Shown: positions 47,993 through 58,436 of the stretch, piece by piece
Numbering within the stretch: the first letter of the stretch is position 1
Layout: each line of letters begins with the position of its first letter
Assembly (NCBI RefSeq): GCF_910594005.1
Contig: NC_057820.1
Coordinates: forward strand, 9,429,001-9,493,000
DNA: 64,000 bases
Direction: 5' to 3'
Origin: Cervus elaphus
Taxonomy: Eukaryota > Chordata > Mammalia > Artiodactyla > Cervidae
Notes under the pieces: model-generated
The model's input: the letters and a program-made list of their open reading frames with translations, nothing else
Told to the model about the DNA's origin: nothing
The model's database searches: none
Position numbers and translations under genes: made by a program

Positions 47993-48411
47993 TCATGTAT
48001 GGATATGAGGGTTGGACTATAAATCTGAGTGCCGAGGAATTGATGCTTTTGAACTGTGGTGTTGGAGAAGACTCTTGAGAGTCCCTTGGACTGCAAGGAG
48101 ATCCAACCAATTCATCCTAAAAGAGATCAGTCTTGAATATTCATTGGAAGGACTGATGTTGAAGCTGAAACTCCAATACTTTGCCACCTGATGCAAAGAA
48201 CTGACTCATTTGAAAAAACCCTGATGCTATGAATGACTGAAGGTGGGAGAAGAGGACGACAGAGAATGAAATGGTTGGATGGCATCACCAACTCCATGGA
48301 CATGAGTTTGAGTAAACTCTGGAAGTTTGTAAAGGACAGAGAAGCCTTACGTGCTGCCGTCCATGGGGTCACAAAGAGTCAGACATGACTGAGCGACTGA
48401 AGTGAACTGAG

Positions 48412-49103
48412 CTAGACTGGTCATAGGTTTTCTTCCAAGGAGCAAGCATCTTTTAATTTCAAGGCTGCAGTCTCCATTTACAGTAATTTTGTAGCCCCCC
48501 AAAATAAAGTCTCTCACTGTTTCCATTGTTTCCCCATCTATTTGCCATGAAGTGATGGGACCAGATGCCATGATCTTAGTTTTCTCAATGTTGAATTTTT
48601 TTTTTTTTTTCAATGTTGAATTTTAAGCCAACTTTTTCATTCTCCTCTTTCACTTTCATCAAGAGGCTCTTTAGTTCCTCTTCTCTTTCTTTCATAAGGG
48701 TGGTGTCATCTGCATATCTGAGGTTCTTGATATTTCTACTGGCAATCTTGATTCCAGCTTGTGCTTCATCCCATCTGGCATTTTGCATGATGTATTCTGC
48801 ATATAAGTTAAATAAACAATGTGACGATATACAGCCTTGACATACTCCTTTCCCAATTTGGAACCAGTCTGCTGGTCCATGTCCAGTTCTAACTGTTGCT
48901 TCCTGACCTGCATACAGATTTCTCAGGAGGCAGGTCAAGTGGTCTGGTATTCCCATCTCTTTCAAAATTTTCCACAGTTTGTTGTGATCCACACAGTCAA
49001 AGGTTTTGACATAGTCAATAAACCAGAAGTAGATGTTTTTCTGGAACTCTCTTGCTGTTTTGATGATCCAACGGATGTTAGCAATTTGATCTCTGGATCT
49101 GGA
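48412..49103 (-). mobile_element. BovB LINE internal fragment, minus orientation
   Basis: Covers the RT from 'agatcaaattgctaacatcc' (sense) to just past 'gaaaacctatgacca' (sense) and stops there, directly against the tail of the preceding BovB. The frame 48585-48992 has motif A nearby and an intact NLRYADDTTLM. A poly(T) insertion at 48600-48624 breaks the frame. Confidence 0.92.
48586..48624 (-). mobile_element. Orphan poly(A)-tail insertion with 14-bp TSD
   Basis: On the plus strand 'caatgttgaatttt' occurs at 48586-48599 and 48611-48624, separated by 11 extra T (48600-48610). The next bases are 'aagcc', so the site reads TTTT/AA, the L1 endonuclease preference. Read on the minus strand this is a poly(A) tail with nothing 5' of it. 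It splits the BovB RT frame within FNIEKTKIM. Confidence 0.88.
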
Positions 49104-49152
49104 AGTTCATGGTGTGAGCACAGACACACACACTGACATGCATGTGTATATA

Positions 49153-49360
49153 GGGCTTTCCTGGTGGCTCAGCGGTAAAGCCTATATTGCGGTAGCTGGA
49201 GGAGACATGGGTTCAATCCCTGAGTTGGAAAGATCCCCTGGAGGAGGGAACAACCACCTATACCAGTGTTCTTGCCTGGAGAATCCCATGAACAGAGGAG
49301 GCTAGCAGGCTACAGTCCAAAGGTTCACACAGAGCCTGAAGCAACTTAGCACGGTGCAGC
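49153..49360 (+). mobile_element. Bov-tA SINE, plus orientation
   Basis: Head 'gggctttcctggtggctcag', body 'gtgttcttgcctggagaatc', tail about 'gaagcaacttagcacgg'. Preceded by a short CA-rich stretch. Confidence 0.92.
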
Positions 49361-49439
49361 ATGGACAGGATTAAAGGGCAAACCTCACGGTACAGCTGTG
49401 AGCAGCTCATACACAGGAGGAAGCTCATAGTTTGCCACC

Positions 49440-50250
49440 AGAACAGTCATTACTGTACAATAGAAAGGAATCTATAATCTCTGCAGGAAATTCACAGAAG
49501 GGCAATCTAAGAAGCCAATAAATATATGAAAACGTACCCAAACTAAAGGATAAAAGTGAAAGTGAAAGTCACTCAGTCATGTCTGATTCTTTGCGACCCC
49601 ATGGACTGTAGCCCACCAGGCTCCTCTGTCCATGGAAATCTCCAGGCAAGAATACCGGAGTGGGTTGCCATTTCCTTCTCCAGGGGATTTTCCCAACCCA
49701 GGGATTGAACCTGGGTCTCCTGCATTGCAGGCAGTTTCTTTACCAACCGAGCCACCAGGGCATTCACATTAAAACAATTAAATACTTGTGACATACTGGT
49801 GTTAAAACTTCAGAGTGACAAAAATTAAGAAGTCTGATAATATCATACAATGACAGTATGTAAAGAAATATAAACTTTCATTCAAGATTGATGAAAGTCT
49901 AGAGCACTTTGAGGAGCAATTTGGCCCTACTTATTTGTAAGTGTATATTCCATCCATCCTGATGATCTTTATAAATAGCTAAGAGAAACTCCTACAGATT
50001 TGCTGAAGGAAATCTATGAAAGTATGCTTGTTGCAACAGTGTTTCTAAAATAATTTGAAAACATCCTAAGTATCCATTAAAGAATATGAGTAAATAAAAG
50101 CAATTATTGATGTGAGAGAATGATATATATATGTATATACCAAAGTTAAAACGAACACATTAATTATTTTATTCCCTTGCTGTTAATATTGAAAGAACTC
50201 CAAGACTTAAGTTGAATTAAAAAAAAAAAGCCAAGATTGATGAATTGTGC
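49440..50250 (+). mobile_element. Ancient L1 ORF2 end and 3' UTR, split by a SINE
   Basis: 'ggaaattcacagaagggcaa', 'ccaataaatatatgaaaac', 'gagtgacaaaaattaagaag', 'gaggagcaatttggcc', 'ctaagagaaactcctac' and 'catcctaagtatccattaaa' follow L1 order. Highly diverged. Interrupted by Bov-tA at 49551-49763. Confidence 0.65.
49551..49763 (-). mobile_element. Bov-tA SINE nested in ancient L1
   Basis: Near-consensus minus-strand copy: 'aagtcactcagtcatgtctg', 'gggattgaacctgggtctcc', head 'accaaccgagccaccagggc'. Confidence 0.94.
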
Positions 50251-50289
50251 ATTTGTGAATTTAAATATACATAAAGATATAATAAGGAG

Positions 50290-50460
50290 AACTAGTATTT
50301 ACTGAGTGCTTAATACATGCACTCTTCACAGGACTTGAAATGTTCATAATTCTTATGATACCCTTTTTTCCTTCGAGTAGGTAGCATGATTTCCCCCTTC
50401 GCAGATAAGAAAAACAAGATCAGAGGATAAGAAATGTTTCCAAGTTCCCACAGCTATAAT
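50290..50460 (-). mobile_element. MIR SINE, minus orientation
   Basis: 'agtatttactgagtgctta', 'tgttcataattcttatgata', then 'cagataagaaaaacaagatc' match reverse-complement MIR in order. Confidence 0.75.
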
Positions 50461-51259
50461 AAAAATGAGTCCCATTGTGCACTCTTCCCATATGATACAA
50501 ACAACATCAAGTTGGTCATAAGTGAGTGTGAGTTTGTATATGTGTGCAGACACATGTGTAAATCACGAAGTTTTAATGAACAACTTTGGTTACAGAAGAG
50601 GGAAATTAGAGTGGAACATGTTTTCTTAAGAGATCGTAATGCAAACTCTGATGTTTTAGTTGATCTTTCAAAAAATAAAAAGAAAGAAAATATAGTGGAA
50701 TATAAATACTTGATGGCTACCACTATAAAAAGTATGCCTGATGTACTTCTTTAAATAATAAGTGCAATTGTTACTCTTACACACACAAGCTATTAATATA
50801 AGTAAAAGATATAATACATAACATCATTTTCCATCCCATAGGTGTATGACACAAATTCCCAACACAGTAGCAAATTAACATTCTAGATTTTGTAAGTGTT
50901 TATATCCAAGAGCTCACATTGACCTTTAATTTCCTTGGGATAGTTTAATGATAAATGCAGACTTGAAAAACATCAGCATATTGCCAGTTGAGCAAAACAA
51001 AAGGCATTTGTTTCTCTCAGATGAATGTAAACAAAAGGAACTCTTAATTTTTCTCTATGCAAATGCATGCATTGAGAAAAATAAAACTCCTCTCCTATGT
51101 GCATATCTAACAGATCATGAGACTCACTCGCACATCTGTTATGGTAATCTAAATCAAGCCACTGCAATATTCCTATTGCTTTTTAATATGTTGTGAGCAG
51201 TTTTCTCAGTAAGATCGAGTTACAACAGCTGGTTACGTCCAAGGAATTCAACCTATTCC
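50461..51259. other. Unassigned stretch
   Basis: AT-rich. Frames at 50434-50754 and 50948-51196 show no family resemblance. Confidence 0.4.
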
Positions 51260-51585
51260 AATTTAACATTTACTGAGCCCTATCCTCACTGTCGATGGAG
51301 AATTAAAAAATGAATAAAGTATAACCCTTATATTTTTTGAGCTCAGAATTGATCAGAAGACTATTTTAAGCACATGCATAATTATAAATTAGCCTATTAT
51401 GGTAACAGAAGTGTTATAAAGTTGCTATGGGACTACAGAAGAGAAAGCAAGTTATTCTAACTAGGAAGATTGGAAAATGACTTGTTGTGATTCCATTGGA
51501 AATTCTCTTTGAAGGATATGTAATATTAGAGGGCTAGAGGAGAAGAGAGCTTTCTAGACAGAGAGACTCTCTATTTAAATATTTT
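51260..51585 (-). mobile_element. L2 LINE remnant, minus orientation
   Basis: 'aacatttactgagccctatc', 'agtgttataaagttgctatg' and 'ggactacagaagagaaag' followed by 'ggctagaggagaagagagc' run in reverse-complement L2 order. Confidence 0.6.
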
Positions 51586-51694
51586 ACAGTGTTTTAATCC
51601 TACATTCTGATTAGCTATTAACAAGAGCAATTTAATAACCACGTTGCACCATGCATTTTGCATACACTACTTATTAGTGGGCCTGTGGTTACTG

Positions 51695-51895
51695 GCTAAT
51701 ATTTACTGAATGCTTACTACATGGCATCAACTAAGAATTCTATGTATCTTAGTTTTTTTCATCTCCAAATGAACACTACCAGGTATATGTTATTATGCCA
51801 TTTTACAAAAGAAAAAACTGAGGCTCAAAAATATTAAATGGCAACTTAAAGTCACATGTCTGGTCTTCAGACTTAAATCTGCTGATTTGAAGGCA
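51695..51895 (-). mobile_element. MIR SINE, minus orientation
   Basis: 'aatatttactgaatgcttac', 'tgttattatgccattttac', 'aaaactgaggctcaaaaata' and 'taaagtcacatgtctgg' are consecutive MIR blocks. Good preservation. Confidence 0.85.
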
Positions 51896-52294
51896 ATGTT
51901 CTCCTGAGACTAACTCTACCACCTAAATGAAGAAATGAGTAAGTGACAGACAGGAGATTCCCATGCAAGGACAGTTTACTTGCAAAAACTTCAGTCTTTC
52001 CTCCTTGCATTAGGATGCCATGTTGTTGGTAAGATATGGAAAGATCCAGATTTTAGCTGGAAAATAACGCAGGACAATATCTCCGTAGGAATAATTTTCA
52101 AAATTTCCGACCTGCAAGAAAGAGAGAGAGAGACAGAAGGAGGAGGGAGGGAGAAAAGCAAAGAGATCTTGCTTCACACTGCGGATTTCTACATGAATGT
52201 CTTGCTGATGATTCAACATTTATATTCATCAAACTTAACCGTCTGAATCCTTCCTTATGATACTTAAATGGTGCCACTGTATATGTTGCCACAC
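51896..52294. other. Unassigned, with a GA-rich tract
   Basis: A purine-rich (GA/GGA) tract lies at about 52117-52165. Nothing else recognised. Confidence 0.45.
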
Positions 52295-52640
52295 ACACCA
52301 AAACCTGGAAGGCATGCTGGACTTTTCCTTTAACTCATTACTCATATCCATTTTTCTGCCCAAATGGTTATTGATGTTATTAAGTATCTATGAAATCACC
52401 TGTGCTTCATTCCCACCAACTTGAGCCAAATCAAGCCTGTATCATTATTTGTCTGCAGACTCCTAATAACAAGACGTCTGTCCCTTTATATTTCTTCCTC
52501 TGTTGTGTCAGCTACACCCCTGCCAGCGTTGTCTTGACAAAGGAAACCCAATTCTCACCTTTGTAGTTAAATCCTTGAATTCATATTAATTACATCATGC
52601 AAAATCCTTTACTAAAAGTTCCCTGGTTACCTTATAGCTT
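52295..52640 (+). mobile_element. L2 LINE, plus orientation
   Basis: Sense L2 blocks: 'gaaggcatgctggacttttc', 'ctcattactcatatccat', 'cttcattcccaccaacttg', 'gcagactcctaataac' and 'aaaatcctttactaaaagt'. Confidence 0.65.
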
Positions 52641-52659
52641 GACAATGAACGGCTGGATT

Positions 52660-53095
52660 CCAGAATCAGGTTGCAGGTTCCCCCACTGTAGCTTGGACAC
52701 TAGCTGTGTAACCTTGGAGAATGCATTTAACCTCTCAGTGTCTGTTCTCTCACCTCTGAAACAATGATAATTGTATACGTGTGTGTGCTAAGCTGCTTTA
52801 GTCATGTCTGACTCTTTGCAGTCCCATGGACTGTAGCCTACCAGCCATCTTTGTCCATAGGATTTTCTAGGCAAGAATACTGGAGTGGGTTCCCACTTCC
52901 TTCTCCAGGGGATCTTTCTGGCCCTGGAATCAAACCTGTGTCTCTTATGTCTCCTGCATTGGCAGGCCTGTTCTTTACCATGAAACCTACTTGAAAAGCC
53001 CTGATAATGGTATATACCCAATAGAATTATTGTATGGAATAAATGAGTTAATACATGAAAAATGCTTAGATTAGTGTCAGCAATTACAACTAAGT
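52660..53095 (+). mobile_element. MIR SINE, plus orientation, split by Bov-tA
   Basis: Left part has 'tagctgtgtaaccttggag' and 'aacctctcagtgtctgttc'. Right part resumes with 'ttattgtatggaataaatga' and 'gttaatacatgaaaaatgct'. The Bov-tA between them carries a 13-bp TSD. Confidence 0.85.
52778..53001 (-). mobile_element. Bov-tA SINE nested in MIR
   Basis: Tail 'gtgtgctaagctgctttagt', body, decayed head ending 'cttgaaaagccc'. TSD 'tgataattgtata' (52765-52777) and 'tgataatggtata' (53002-53014), one mismatch. Confidence 0.94.
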
Positions 53096-53580
53096 ATTTG
53101 CTGTCATATTATTTTACCCCAGGCACAAAGCCATTTGCTTGGGATGTAGCATGTTACTTTAGGTTGCTGAGTCCAGGCATATAATCATCATTCCTGACAT
53201 GTCTTTATCCTTTCCTTTCTGGCAAACTCTTATTTCTTTTAGTAACTCAGTGCCAATATCCTTTATGCCCTGATGCCTTCCTTGTTATTCCTAGACAAGA
53301 TTAATAATTTCCTTCTCAAGTCTCCCCAGAGCAGTTTGTTGAGACTGTGATTACACTATTTATAACACTACACTGTAAACCTCTGTTAAGTGTCAGCCAA
53401 TCACATCAAGCTCCCTCCACAACTGAACTTAGGTTTTATTCTGCTTTGTTTCCCAGCAGCAAGCATGGATCTGAGAGAAGAGTGACAAGATCATGAATGT
53501 TAAAAATAAATAAATAAATAGGTAACTCTGGCTGGAGGAGACATGCAAGAACGGAAAAGGAAAAGCTAGACTCGGGGGAA
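53096..53580. other. Unassigned stretch with (AAAT)n
   Basis: A short (AAAT)n tract lies at 53504-53520. No other feature recognised. Confidence 0.45.
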
Positions 53581-53612
53581 CTGACCTAAATCAAATCCCT
53601 TATGATTATACA

Positions 53613-54218
53613 GTGGAAGTGAGAAATAGATTTAAGGGACTAGATCTGATAGACAGAGTGCCTGATGAACTGTGGGTGGATACTCATGACACTGTACAGG
53701 AGACCAGGATTGAGACCATCTGCAAGAAAAAGAAATGCAAAAAAGCAAAATGGCTGTCTGAGGAGGCCTTACAAATAGCTGTGAAAAGAAGAGAAGCGAA
53801 AAACAAAGGAGAAAAGGAAAGATACATCCATCTGAATGCAGAGTTCCAAAGAATAGCAAGGAGAGATAAGAAAGCCTTCCTCAGCGATCAGTGCAAAGAA
53901 ATAGAGGAAAACAATAGAATGGGAAAGTCTAGAGATCTCTTCAAGAAAATTAGAGATACCAAGGGAACATTTCAGGTAAAGATGGGCTCGGTAAAGGACA
54001 GAAATGGTATGGACCTAACAGAAGCAGAAGATATTAAGAAAAGGTGGCAAGAATACACAGAACTGTACAAAAAAGATCTTCATGACCCAGATAATCACAA
54101 TGGTGTGATCACTCAGTTAGAGCCAGGCATCCTGGAATGTGAAGTCAAGTGGGCCTTAGGAAGCATTACTACGAACAAAGCAATTGGAGGTGGTGGAATT
54201 CCAGTTGAGCTGTTTTAA
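53613..54218 (+). pseudogene. BovB linker and RT N-terminus fragment
   Basis: A 201-codon open frame without premature stops. It covers the charged region between endonuclease and RT (KRREAKNKGEKERYIHLNAE, EAEDIKKRWQEYTE) and the first RT segment (GGIPVELF). It ends at a taa where other copies continue QILKDDAV. It is among the longest continuous BovB coding segments in the window, but lacks endonuclease and catalytic core. Confidence 0.9.
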
Positions 54219-54391
54219 ATCCTAAAAGATGATACTGTCAAAGTGCTGAGCTCAATAGGCCAGCAAATTTGGAAAACTCAGCAGTGGCCACAGGACTGGA
54301 AAAGGTCAGTTTTCATTCCAATCCCAAAGAAAAGCAATGCCAAAGAATGCTCAAACTACTGCACAACTGCACTCATCTCACATGCTAGTAA

Positions 54392-54784
54392 GTTCCAGTT
54401 CAGTTGCTCAGTCGTGTCCAACTCTTTGCGACCCCATGAACCGCAGCACACCAGACCTCCCTGTCCATCACCAACTCCCAGAGTCTACCCGAACCCAAGT
54501 ACATTGAGTCAGTGATGCCATCCAGCCATCTCATACTCTGTCGTCCACTTCTCCTCCTGCCTTCAATCTTTCCCAGCATCAGAGTCTTTTCAAATGAGTC
54601 AGCTCTTTGCATTAGGTGGCCAAAGTATTGGAGTTTCAGCTTCAACATCAGTCCTTCCAATGAACACCATGACTGATCTTTAGGATGGACTGGTTGGATC
54701 TTCTTGCAGTCCAAGGGACTCTCAAGAGTCTTCTCCAACACGACACTTCAAAAGCATCAATTCTTTTGTGCTCAGCTTTCTTTA
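54392..54784 (-). mobile_element. BovB 3' fragment nested in BovB, minus orientation
   Basis: From the tail 'gttccagttcagttgctcag' to 'gtgctcagctttctttac'. TSD 'cacatgctagtaa' (54379-54391) and 'cacacgctagtaa' (54785-54797), 13 bp with one mismatch. A chance 113-codon frame on the minus strand reads its C-terminal segment. Confidence 0.95.
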
Positions 54785-56155
54785 CACACGCTAGTAAAGT
54801 AATGCTCAAAATTCTCCAAGCAAGGCTTCAACGATACGTGAACCATGAATTTCCAGATGTTCAAGCTGGATTTAGAAAAGGAAGAGGAACCAGAGATCAA
54901 ATTGCCAACATCCACTGGATCATTGAAAAAGCAAGGGAGTTCCAGGAAAGCATCTACTTCTGCTTTATTGACCATGCCAACCTTTGACTGTGTGGATCAC
55001 AGTAAACTGTAGAAAATTATGAAAGAGAAGGGATACCATACCAGATTACTTGCCTCCTGAGAAAGCTATATGCAGATCAAGAAGCAACAGTTAGAATTGG
55101 ACATGGAACAATAGACTGGTTCCAAATCAGGAAAGTAGTTCATCAAGGTTATGTATTGTGATCCTGCTTATTTAACTTATATGCAGAGTGCATTATGAGA
55201 AATGCTGGACTAGATGAAGAACAATCTGGAATCAAGATTGTCTGCAGAAATATCAATAACCTTAGATATGCAGATGACACCACCTTTATGGCAGAAAGTG
55301 GAGACGAATTAAAGAGCCTCCTGATGAAAGTGAGAGAGGAGAGTGAAAAAGTTGGCTTAAAATTCCACATTCAGAAAACTAAGTTCATGGCATCAGGTGC
55401 CATCGCTTCATGGCAAATAAACGGGAAACAGTGGAAACAGTAGTAGACATTTTTCTTGGGGCTCCAAAATCACTGCAGATGGTGACTGCAGCCATGAAAT
55501 TAAAAGACACTTAAAGTTATGACCAACCTAGACAGCATATTAAAAAGCAGAGACATTACTTTGCCAACAAAGGTTCATCTAGTCAAGGTTATAGTTTTTC
55601 CAGTGGTCATGTATGGATGTGAGAGTTGGACCATAAAGAAAGCTGAGCGCCAAAGAATTGATACTTTTGAACTGTGGTGTTGGAGAAGACTCTTGAGAGT
55701 CCCTTGGACTGCAAGGAGATCTAACCATCCAAAAGGACGTCAGTCCTGAATAATCATTGGAAAGACTGATGCTGAAGCTGAAACTCCAATACTTTGGCCA
55801 CCTGATGAGAAGAGCTGACTCATTGGAAAAGACCCTGATGCTGGGAAAGATTGAAGGCAGGAGGAGAAGGGGACGACAGAGGATGAGATGGCTGGATGGC
55901 ATCACTGACTCAATGGACATGAGTTTGGGTAAACTCGCGAATTGGTGATGGACAGGGAGACCTGGCATGCTGCAACCCATGGGGTTGTGAAAAGTCTGAC
56001 ACAGCTGAGAGACTGAACTGAACTGAACTAGCAACTAAACAACAATTACAACAATATATGCAAAATATTTAAAGTATGTGTGAATGGCATGATTGCACTG
56101 ATAACTTTAACAGTATAAATCAATATATAAAATGTAACCTAAGCTATTGAAAAGA

Positions 56156-56265
56156 GGTTAAGGCAGACTTCCTGGCTGACTGCCCTAATGTGGATGTTTA
56201 TTAGCTGTGTGACTTTTTGGTCTCCTAACCACCATGTGAGGTTGTATAATTGCTATCATAAGATG
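56156..56265 (+). mobile_element. Probable MIR remnant, plus orientation
   Basis: 'ggcagacttcctggctgact' and 'attagctgtgtgactttttg' match MIR core. The rest has decayed. Confidence 0.55.
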
Positions 56266-56589
56266 CAAATGATGAACACGTGCAAATCTATTTTGAAAAT
56301 TATAAGAAGCCCTACAAATGGGAGGTATCACTTTTCTTATTACCAGAGTGTTGTAACAGGTTTCTACATAATGAGTTTAATTTTGTCTTGCTTCTAGGGA
56401 ATGTACTACTTATACGGAGATTGCATTTATTTAATCTGGTTGAGGTTTCTAAGATGTTACTCAAACTTAGACAATATTTGCAAAACTTGGTACCCTGATT
56501 TGTTACAAAGTGCTTTTTTATTGAACATACACAGGGAATATGACTGTATTTGAAGGAAGTATATTTACCTTTTTTTGTGAAGGTTATAT
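56266..56589. other. Unassigned stretch
   Basis: No recognised repeat or gene. Confidence 0.4.
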
Positions 56590-56745
56590 ATTTTTAAAAC
56601 TTTTTATTGGAGTATAGTTGATTTACAAAGTTGCACTGGTTTCAATTGTACAGAAAAGGGAATAGGTTATACATACATCGATTCTTTTTCATATTTTCCC
56701 CCATACAGACCATTACAGAGTATAGAGTAGAGTTCCATGCTATAT

Positions 56746-57050
56746 ATGGCTGTTGTTCAGTCACTAAGTCGTGTCTGACTCTTTGCGACCCCAGGGACTG
56801 AAGCACATGAGGCTTCCTTGTCTTTCACTATCTCCTGGAGTTGGCTCAATCTCATGTCTATTGAGTCAGTGATGCTAACCAACCATCTTAACCTCTGTCA
56901 CTTCCTTCTTCTCCTGCCCTCAATCTTTCCCAGCATCAGGGTTTTTTCCAATGAGTCTGTTCTTTGCATCAGGTGGCCAAAGTATTGGGGCTTCAGCTTC
57001 AGCATCAGCTCTTCCAAAGACTATTCAGGGTTGATTTCCTTTAGAACTGA
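56746..57050 (-). mobile_element. BovB 3' fragment nested in L1
   Basis: From 'gctgttgttcagtcactaag' to 'cctttagaactga'. TSD 'ccatgctatat' (56735-56745) and 'ccatgctatgt' (57051-57061), 11 bp with one mismatch. Confidence 0.94.
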
Positions 57051-57162
57051 CCATGCTATGTAGAGGTCCTTATCAGTTATCTATTTTATATATAGTAGTG
57101 TGTGTATGTTAATCTGTATGTTAATCCATATCTCCCAGCTTTTCTTTCCCTCTGATTCACAT

Positions 57163-57493
57163 CTCTGTGCTTAGTCATTCAGTTGTGTCCATCTCTTTGA
57201 AACCCCATGGAATATAGCCTGCCAGGCTCCTCTGTCCATGAGTCTTCTCCAGGCAAGAATACTGGAGTGAGTTGCTATATCCTCCTCCAGGGGATCTTCC
57301 CAAACCAGGGATCACGCCCAGGTCTCCCACATTGGAGGTGGATTCTTTACCAATTGAGCCCTAGGGAAGCCCAAGAATACTGGAATGGGCAGCCTATCGC
57401 TTCTCCAGGGGATTTTCCTGACCTAGGAATTGAACTGGGGTCTCCTGCATTGCAGGCAGATTCTTTACCAGCTGAGCTACCAAGGAAGACCTT
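57163..57493 (-). mobile_element. Bov-tA SINE with two heads, nested in L1
   Basis: Minus-strand dimeric Bov-tA: one head ends at 'ttgagccctagggaagccc', the second at 'gctgagctaccaaggaagacc'-like sequence. Probable TSD 'attcacat' (57155-57162) and 'attcatat' (57494-57501). Confidence 0.92.
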
Positions 57494-57670
57494 ATTCATA
57501 TTGCTGGGTAACCATAAATTTGTTTTCTATATATGTAACTCTGTTTTGTATGTAAGTTTATTTGTATCTTTTTTTAAATTCCACCTATAAGTGATATCAT
57601 GTGATATTTGTCTTTCTGTGTCTGATTTAGTACGACAGTCTCTAGGTCCATCTGTATTTCTGTATCCTTT

Positions 57671-58359
57671 AACATTTCAGTAAAAAATCAAATAACTAGT
57701 GTCATTTCTTCATGTTATTTTGGCTATTTATATTCTCTCAGACTCAGACTAGCAAAGTCGATGGCCTTGTCAAATAGAGTTAAACCTTAGCCTGTACCCA
57801 ACCCTTGCTAGATTGAGTGGAGGGCATGGGATATTCTTTAAATAGTGCCAGGAGAAGGACAGACCTTACAATAACATGTTCTTGATGTTATTTTCTGACA
57901 CAGTGTTAAAATATGTCTCCTTCATATCCTTTGTATGGAATTTTTGACATCTCTTCCAGTCTAAAATAACATGTAGTGACCTTCAATTAAATATCAATAG
58001 ATGATTAATTAAGACAATGCACCAGAACTACAGTAGCCTGTGACAAAATAATTGCAAAGTAACCTTAAAAGTGTCCTAGCCAAGTTAATATATATATATT
58101 TTTTGAAGACAAGTTATCCAGCAATTACCAGATGATGCTTCAAATAATCTCCTAACATTTAAAACCCCCTTTGAAATCTATATACCAACATATATTACAA
58201 AATAAAACATGTAAAATAAAAATATTTAATAGCAGTAATATTGTAACTACTATCACCACAAGAATGTTAAGAACTGTGAAGCATGTAAGTCACCTTCCAG
58301 CTTTTCACAGATTCCAACATAAGACACATGTTCCAAAAGTGAAGGAGTTTCATCGATAC
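57671..58359. other. Unassigned stretch
   Basis: AT-rich, no recognised repeat or gene. Confidence 0.4.
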
Positions 58360-58436
58360 CATTTTTTCTGGATTCCATATATATGCATGAATACACGGTG
58401 TCTATTTTTCTCTTTCTGACTTACTTCACTCTGTAG
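58360..58436 (-). mobile_element. Short ruminant L1 fragment, minus orientation
   Basis: 'ttctggattccatatatatg' and 'ttctctttctgacttacttc' are the reverse complement of the ORF2/3' UTR junction of ruminant L1, as also seen at about 16090-16160 in the opposite orientation. Confidence 0.75.

Larger units (their letters stand above)
46072..48411 (+). mobile_element. BovB LINE with 5' inversion
   Basis: Left part 46072-46986 is minus-strand BovB: endonuclease end, linker and start of RT, down to 'ccagttgag' on the sense strand. Right part from about 46987 is plus-strand BovB beginning 'aatttcagttgagc' and continuing to the 3' tail near 48411. The two parts meet at the same BovB position (about 13 bp shared), so nothing is missing. 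This is what twin priming would give. No clear TSD; the right edge abuts another BovB. Confidence 0.88.
53581..56030 (+). mobile_element. BovB LINE, long copy split by an opposite-strand BovB
   Basis: Starts in the linker ('tgacctaaatcaaatccc') and runs to the tail 'ctgaactgaactgaac'. Linker frame 53613-54218 is open for 201 codons; RT box LRYADDTTFMAES is intact at about 55255-55295; later frames 55519-55749 and 55757-55948 cover the C-terminus. Frameshifts separate all these. A minus-strand BovB 3' end occupies 54392-54784. Confidence 0.95.
56590..57670 (-). mobile_element. Cetartiodactyl L1 3' region, minus orientation, split twice
   Basis: Three collinear blocks of reverse-complement L1 3' UTR. 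56595-56745 has 'attggagtatagttgattta'. 57061-57162 has 'gttatctattttatatatag'. 57494-57670 has 'gtaaccataaatttgttttc' and 'gtgatatcatgtgatatttg'. A BovB fragment fills the first gap and a Bov-tA the second. Confidence 0.88.

Noticed and set aside
53613..54218. 201-codon open frame as a host gene
   Set aside because: It is the BovB linker and RT N-terminus; the same sequence recurs in other BovB copies of the window.
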